Part shown: one piece after another, positions 61,350-64,000 of the stretch
Layout: the number at the start of each line of letters is the position of its first letter
Position numbering within the stretch: position 1 is the first letter of the stretch
Source: Clostridia bacterium
GTDB lineage: Bacteria; Bacillota; Clostridia; CAKSNL01; HGM11501
Length of the DNA stretch: 64,000 nt
Direction: 5' to 3'
NCBI GenBank assembly: GCA_900766735.1
Contig: CAAFWO010000052.1
Location: 62,001-126,000, forward strand
Notes under the pieces: model-generated
Databases searched by the model: none
Seen by the model: the letters and a program-made list of their open reading frames with translations, nothing else
Told to the model about the DNA's origin: nothing
Made by a program: the position numbers and the translations under genes

Positions 61350-62363
61350 ATGAGATCAGTAATTATTGAAAAGCCCGGCAAGATGACGTTTGCCGATTCG
61401 CCGGAGCCGAATCTTCCGGAGGGGTTCGCGCTCGTCAAGGTTTCCTATGCCGCCGTCTGCGCGACGGATCTTGAGGTTATCGACGGTAACATCGCGGCAA
61501 ACTTCCCGCTCATTCCCGGTCACGAGTGGAGCGGCGTTGTCGTTAAGACAGAAAGTGAGAAGGACGCGCACTGGATCGGCAAGCGCGTTGTCGGCAGTAA
61601 CGACGTTGTGTGCCTGACGTGCGACGCGTGCCGCCGCGGCGAGTGGCGCTATTGCAAGAGCTTTGAGGAGATCGGATTTAAGCGAAACGGCGCATATGCC
61701 TAGTATATCGCCGTTCCGGCATACGGCCTCTGCGAGATAGACGATAGCGTCGGCATGGCGGAGGCGGCGCTTTGCGAGCCTTTGGGCGTTGCGCTCGGGA
61801 CAATGAAAAAGTCCCACGCGAAGATGGGGGACACGTGCCTTATTATCGGCGCGGGCTCGATCGGCCTTTGCACGCTCGCGGTCGCGAAGGCGATGGGGCT
61901 TTCGAAGATTACCGTTGCCGCGACGACTGAGGGCAGGCTCTCGCTCGCCAAAGAAATGGGCGCGTATGAGACCGTCGCGACGCGTGAGCGCGACCTTGTT
62001 TCGGCGATGTTAAAGATACACCCCGAGGGAACGGACGTCGTTATCGACGCGACGGGAATCGAGGAGTGCATCAGCCAGTCATTAAAGATCGCGAAAAAGG
62101 GCGGCACAGTCGTTTTGGCCGGCTATGGCAGAGGGAAGATAATGAACTTAAGGATCGACGACATTCACATAAACAATCTGCACCTGATCGGCGCGGGCAA
62201 CAACTGGAACATGCACAAAAAGGCGGCCTCATTAATGGCGGACGGAACGATTTCCTTAAAGCCCCTGATCACCGAGATCATGCCGCTTGAGGACTTCGAG
62301 CACGCGATCGACCTTGCAAGAACGCGCCCGAAGGGCTTTGTCAAGGCGGTATTTAAATTATGA
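61350..62363 (+). pseudogene. Zinc-dependent alcohol/polyol dehydrogenase interrupted by one in-frame amber codon
   Basis: AAAGGAGG precedes ATG 61350. The frame runs through 337 codons with a single TAG at 61701-61703 (codon 118). All else is intact. Catalytic zinc ligands are C37 (AVCATD), H58 and E59 (GHE). The structural zinc cysteines are C88, C91, C94 and C102. The NAD-binding IIGAGSIGLCTL motif and the ATGIEECISQS segment follow. TAG lies in GAYA*YIAVPA, where relatives usually have Glu, so one GAG-to-TAG change explains it. The product would act on a sugar alcohol, judging by the kinase overlapping its end. TAG ends rpsG and other genes here, so general reassignment is excluded. Confidence 0.82.
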
Positions 62364-63712
62364 CGGCAGGGATCGATTTAGGCACTTCGTCACTAAAGGT
62401 CATGTTAGCTGACGGGAGCGGCGTTAAAAATAAGGTTCGCGTGCCTTATGAAAAGGAAGGCGTTTCAGGCTTTGCCGCGGCAGTCAAAAAAGCGTTTTCG
62501 CTGATTGGAGAGGATTATTCCTCGATCTCATTCAGCTCGCAGACGGGCACCTTTGTCATCGACGGGAAGGATATAATCCCGTGGCATTCGCCGATCGGGA
62601 AAGAGGAGCTTAAAAGGGTGCGCGAAAGCTTTTCGGAGAGCGAATTTGCCGCCGAAATAGCGATGGATCACCCGGACATTTCAAGCTACCCCGTGCCGCG
62701 GCTTATGTATATAAACTCTCACTATCCTAAGGCGAAAAGGGTCTGCCAGCTTAAGGACGAGATGATTTTTCTTTTAACGGGGAATTATGTGACGGATAAC
62801 TGTACATGGCGCGGCCTTGCCGGAAATAACGGATATTCTAAAAAGCTTCTCTCTTTTTCCGGCGTTAAAAAAGAGGCGCTTCCGCGGCTTTTAACGCCGT
62901 TTGATGAGGCGGGAAAAGTCACCCCCGAGGGTGAGGCGCTTTTCGGGATCAGGCGTGGCACTAAAGTCTATATCGGCCTAAACGATTACTATGCCGGGCT
63001 TCTGGGCATGGGTGTGACTGCGCCCGGCACGCTTTTTGATGTGACGGGAACGAGCGAGCACATCGGCTCTGTCACCCGTGAGAGGAGCAAAAAAGGCGCT
63101 GTCTCGTCGCCCTATTTCGGGGCGTTCGTGAACTACTCTGTCACCGCGTCAAGCGGCGCGGCGCTCAATTTCGGCAGTGAGCTTTTCCCGTCGGACATTG
63201 ACACGGAAAGGTCGATAAAAAACAGCGCGCCGATATTTTTGCCCTATCTTAACGGAATGCGCGCGCCCTCTAACGACCCGTTTGCGCGCGGAATGTTTTT
63301 CGGAATTTCGAAAAACACTTCTAAAAGCGATATGGCCTATTCCGTGGTCGAGGGAGCGGCGTTCTCGGCATACTTAGCCTATCTCACCCTCGGCGAGTGT
63401 GAGGGCGATTCGGTTTTAACTTCGGGCGGAGGAACAAAAAATAAAACGTATAACACATTAAAGGCGAGCCTTTTGGGGAAGGCCTTCGTGCCTTTTTTAG
63501 AGAGCGACACATCCGCTCTCGGGGCCTGCATAACGGCAATGACAGCGCAAGGAACATTTAAAAGTGCCGGCGAGGCGGCCCTCTCGCTCTGCCGGTACGG
63601 CGAGGCGGAAAAGCCCCGCGAGATTTTGGGGCTTAAAAAAAGGTTTGAGCTTTTCTTAAAGCTTTATGAGACCAACAAAGAGAATTTTATTGATTTCGGG
63701 AGGTTAGTATAA
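62360..63712 (+). CDS. FGGY-family carbohydrate kinase (xylulokinase-like)
   Basis: The 450-residue kinase overlaps the dehydrogenase gene in an ATGA junction. The N-terminal phosphate loop GIDLGTSSLKVML is typical. The FGGY domain follows with DVTGTSEHIG and the C-terminal TSGGGTKNKTYNTLKASLLG motif. It phosphorylates a keto-sugar, polyol or related substrate, which the sequence does not specify. Its stop overlaps the next start by one base (TAATG), so it is in an operon with the mannitol-dehydrogenase-family gene. Confidence 0.9.
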   Translation: MTAGIDLGTSSLKVMLADGSGVKNKVRVPYEKEGVSGFAAAVKKAFSLIGEDYSSISFSSQTGTFVIDGKDIIPWHSPIGKEELKRVRESFSESEFAAEIAMDHPDISSYPVPRLMYINSHYPKAKRVCQLKDEMIFLLTGNYVTDNCTWRGLAGNNGYSKKLLSFSGVKKEALPRLLTPFDEAGKVTPEGEALFGIRRGTKVYIGLNDYYAGLLGMGVTAPGTLFDVTGTSEHIGSVTRERSKKGAVSSPYFGAFVNYSVTASSGAALNFGSELFPSDIDTERSIKNSAPIFLPYLNGMRAPSNDPFARGMFFGISKNTSKSDMAYSVVEGAAFSAYLAYLTLGECEGDSVLTSGGGTKNKTYNTLKASLLGKAFVPFLESDTSALGACITAMTAQGTFKSAGEAALSLCRYGEAEKPREILGLKKRFELFLKLYETNKENFIDFGRLV

Positions 63713-64000
63713 TGAGTTGTGTAATATTCGGAGCAGGCAAGATCGCGCGCGGATTCATCGGTCACCTTCTGTATTTGAGCGGAATCGACTTCGTTTTCGT
63801 TGAGAAGGCGGACGCGCTGGCCGACCTTATCAACGAGCGCGGCGAGTACACCGTGAACATTTTGGGCGCGCCGGAGAAAAACTGCGTCGTCAAGGGCGCG
63901 CGCGCGTTAAAGTTTTCCGACGGGGAGAAGATCACCGACGCAATCGCAAACGCGGACGCGGTGTTCAACGCGGTAGGCGGAAAGAACCTTGGGGAAATCG
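63712..64000 (+). CDS. Mannitol dehydrogenase family protein, 3'-truncated by the window
   Basis: ATG 63712 overlaps the kinase stop by one base. Ninety-six residues are visible. The NAD-binding FGAGKIARGFIGHLL motif and the following FVFVEKADALADLINERG segment are those of the MtlD/UxaB/UxuB family. Members oxidise mannitol-1-phosphate or reduce hexuronates. With the kinase and dehydrogenase upstream, a polyol or hexuronate pathway is likely. The substrate cannot be set from this part. Confidence 0.87.
   Translation, partial: MSCVIFGAGKIARGFIGHLLYLSGIDFVFVEKADALADLINERGEYTVNILGAPEKNCVVKGARALKFSDGEKITDAIANADAVFNAVGGKNLGEI

Noticed and set aside
58667..61703. Reassignment of TAG to a sense codon in this genome
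   Set aside because: TAG is the normal stop of rpsG (19804-19806), the YIP1 gene, a permease at 13806-13808 and rluD. Reading through these would extend the proteins across the next genes.
1..64000. tRNA or rRNA genes
   Set aside because: No tRNA cloverleaf with a GGTTCGANTCC-like arm or rRNA segment was noticed while reading. A covariance search would be needed to exclude them fully.

Overview
The window reads as a chromosome segment of an anaerobic Gram-positive bacterium of class Clostridia (Bacillota), with mid-range GC and strong Shine-Dalgarno sequences. Grounds: the MiaB-MutS-MutL-MiaA block, the SepF/YggT/YlmH/DivIVA division block, a SpoVB-like flippase, an L7Ae-like protein leading the str operon, two [FeFe]-hydrogenase-type proteins, and a sugar ABC transporter with no ATPase of its own. 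I cannot name the genus from sequence alone.

Layout. 1-2939: end of rimI, tsaD, then a 40-residue ORF coupled to a large serine recombinase with no visible mobile element around it. 3062-14924: a seven-gene operon with a strong promoter, a structured leader and a terminator: a very large secreted substrate-binding protein with an embedded zinc ribbon, two permease pairs, an NHL/TPR/YIP1 membrane protein and a DUF5696-type secreted protein. 14931-17871 (minus): ACT protein, ung, rpsU, SpoVB-like flippase. 17935-23273: lipoprotein, then L7Ae-like, rpsL, rpsG, fusA and tuf. 23282-24707: an ECF-like sigma factor and its membrane partner. 24741-25131: a cluster of palindromic intergenic repeats, two further copies of which lie at 54.3 kb and 59.4 kb.

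25184-27896 (minus) is the most unusual place. An AT-rich unit of about 0.9 kb has entered the 3' end of a MATE transporter gene. It is flanked by a 52-bp direct repeat (51 of 52 identical) that repeats the last codons of that gene. It carries one promoterless gene for a PD-(D/E)XK (RecB/Cas4-like) nuclease candidate. The original MATE tail survives on the far side, joined to the downstream lipoprotein gene.

28879-33951: a redox or H2-linked cluster: 2Fe-2S thioredoxin-like protein, PAS-containing hydrogenase-like sensor, PP2C/SpoIIE phosphatase, group B-type [FeFe]-hydrogenase and pyrophosphatase. 34112-38249 and 54388-59263 are two copies of one module, a secreted glycoside-hydrolase-like protein followed by a discoidin/copper-amine-oxidase-N protein. 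The second gene of the second copy is broken by a frameshift and an amber codon. 38299-54220 is mostly housekeeping: ilvE, rpmE, miaB-mutS-mutL-miaA, the division cluster, lspA and rluD.

59382-64000: a carbohydrate locus with an UlaG-like metallohydrolase, a ROK regulator, a zinc alcohol dehydrogenase interrupted by one amber codon, an FGGY kinase and the start of a mannitol-dehydrogenase-family gene. The two divergent-side promoters carry matching palindromes between -35 and -10, a likely ROK operator. Together with the ABC operon and the secreted hydrolase modules, this suggests a saccharide-degrading fermenter.
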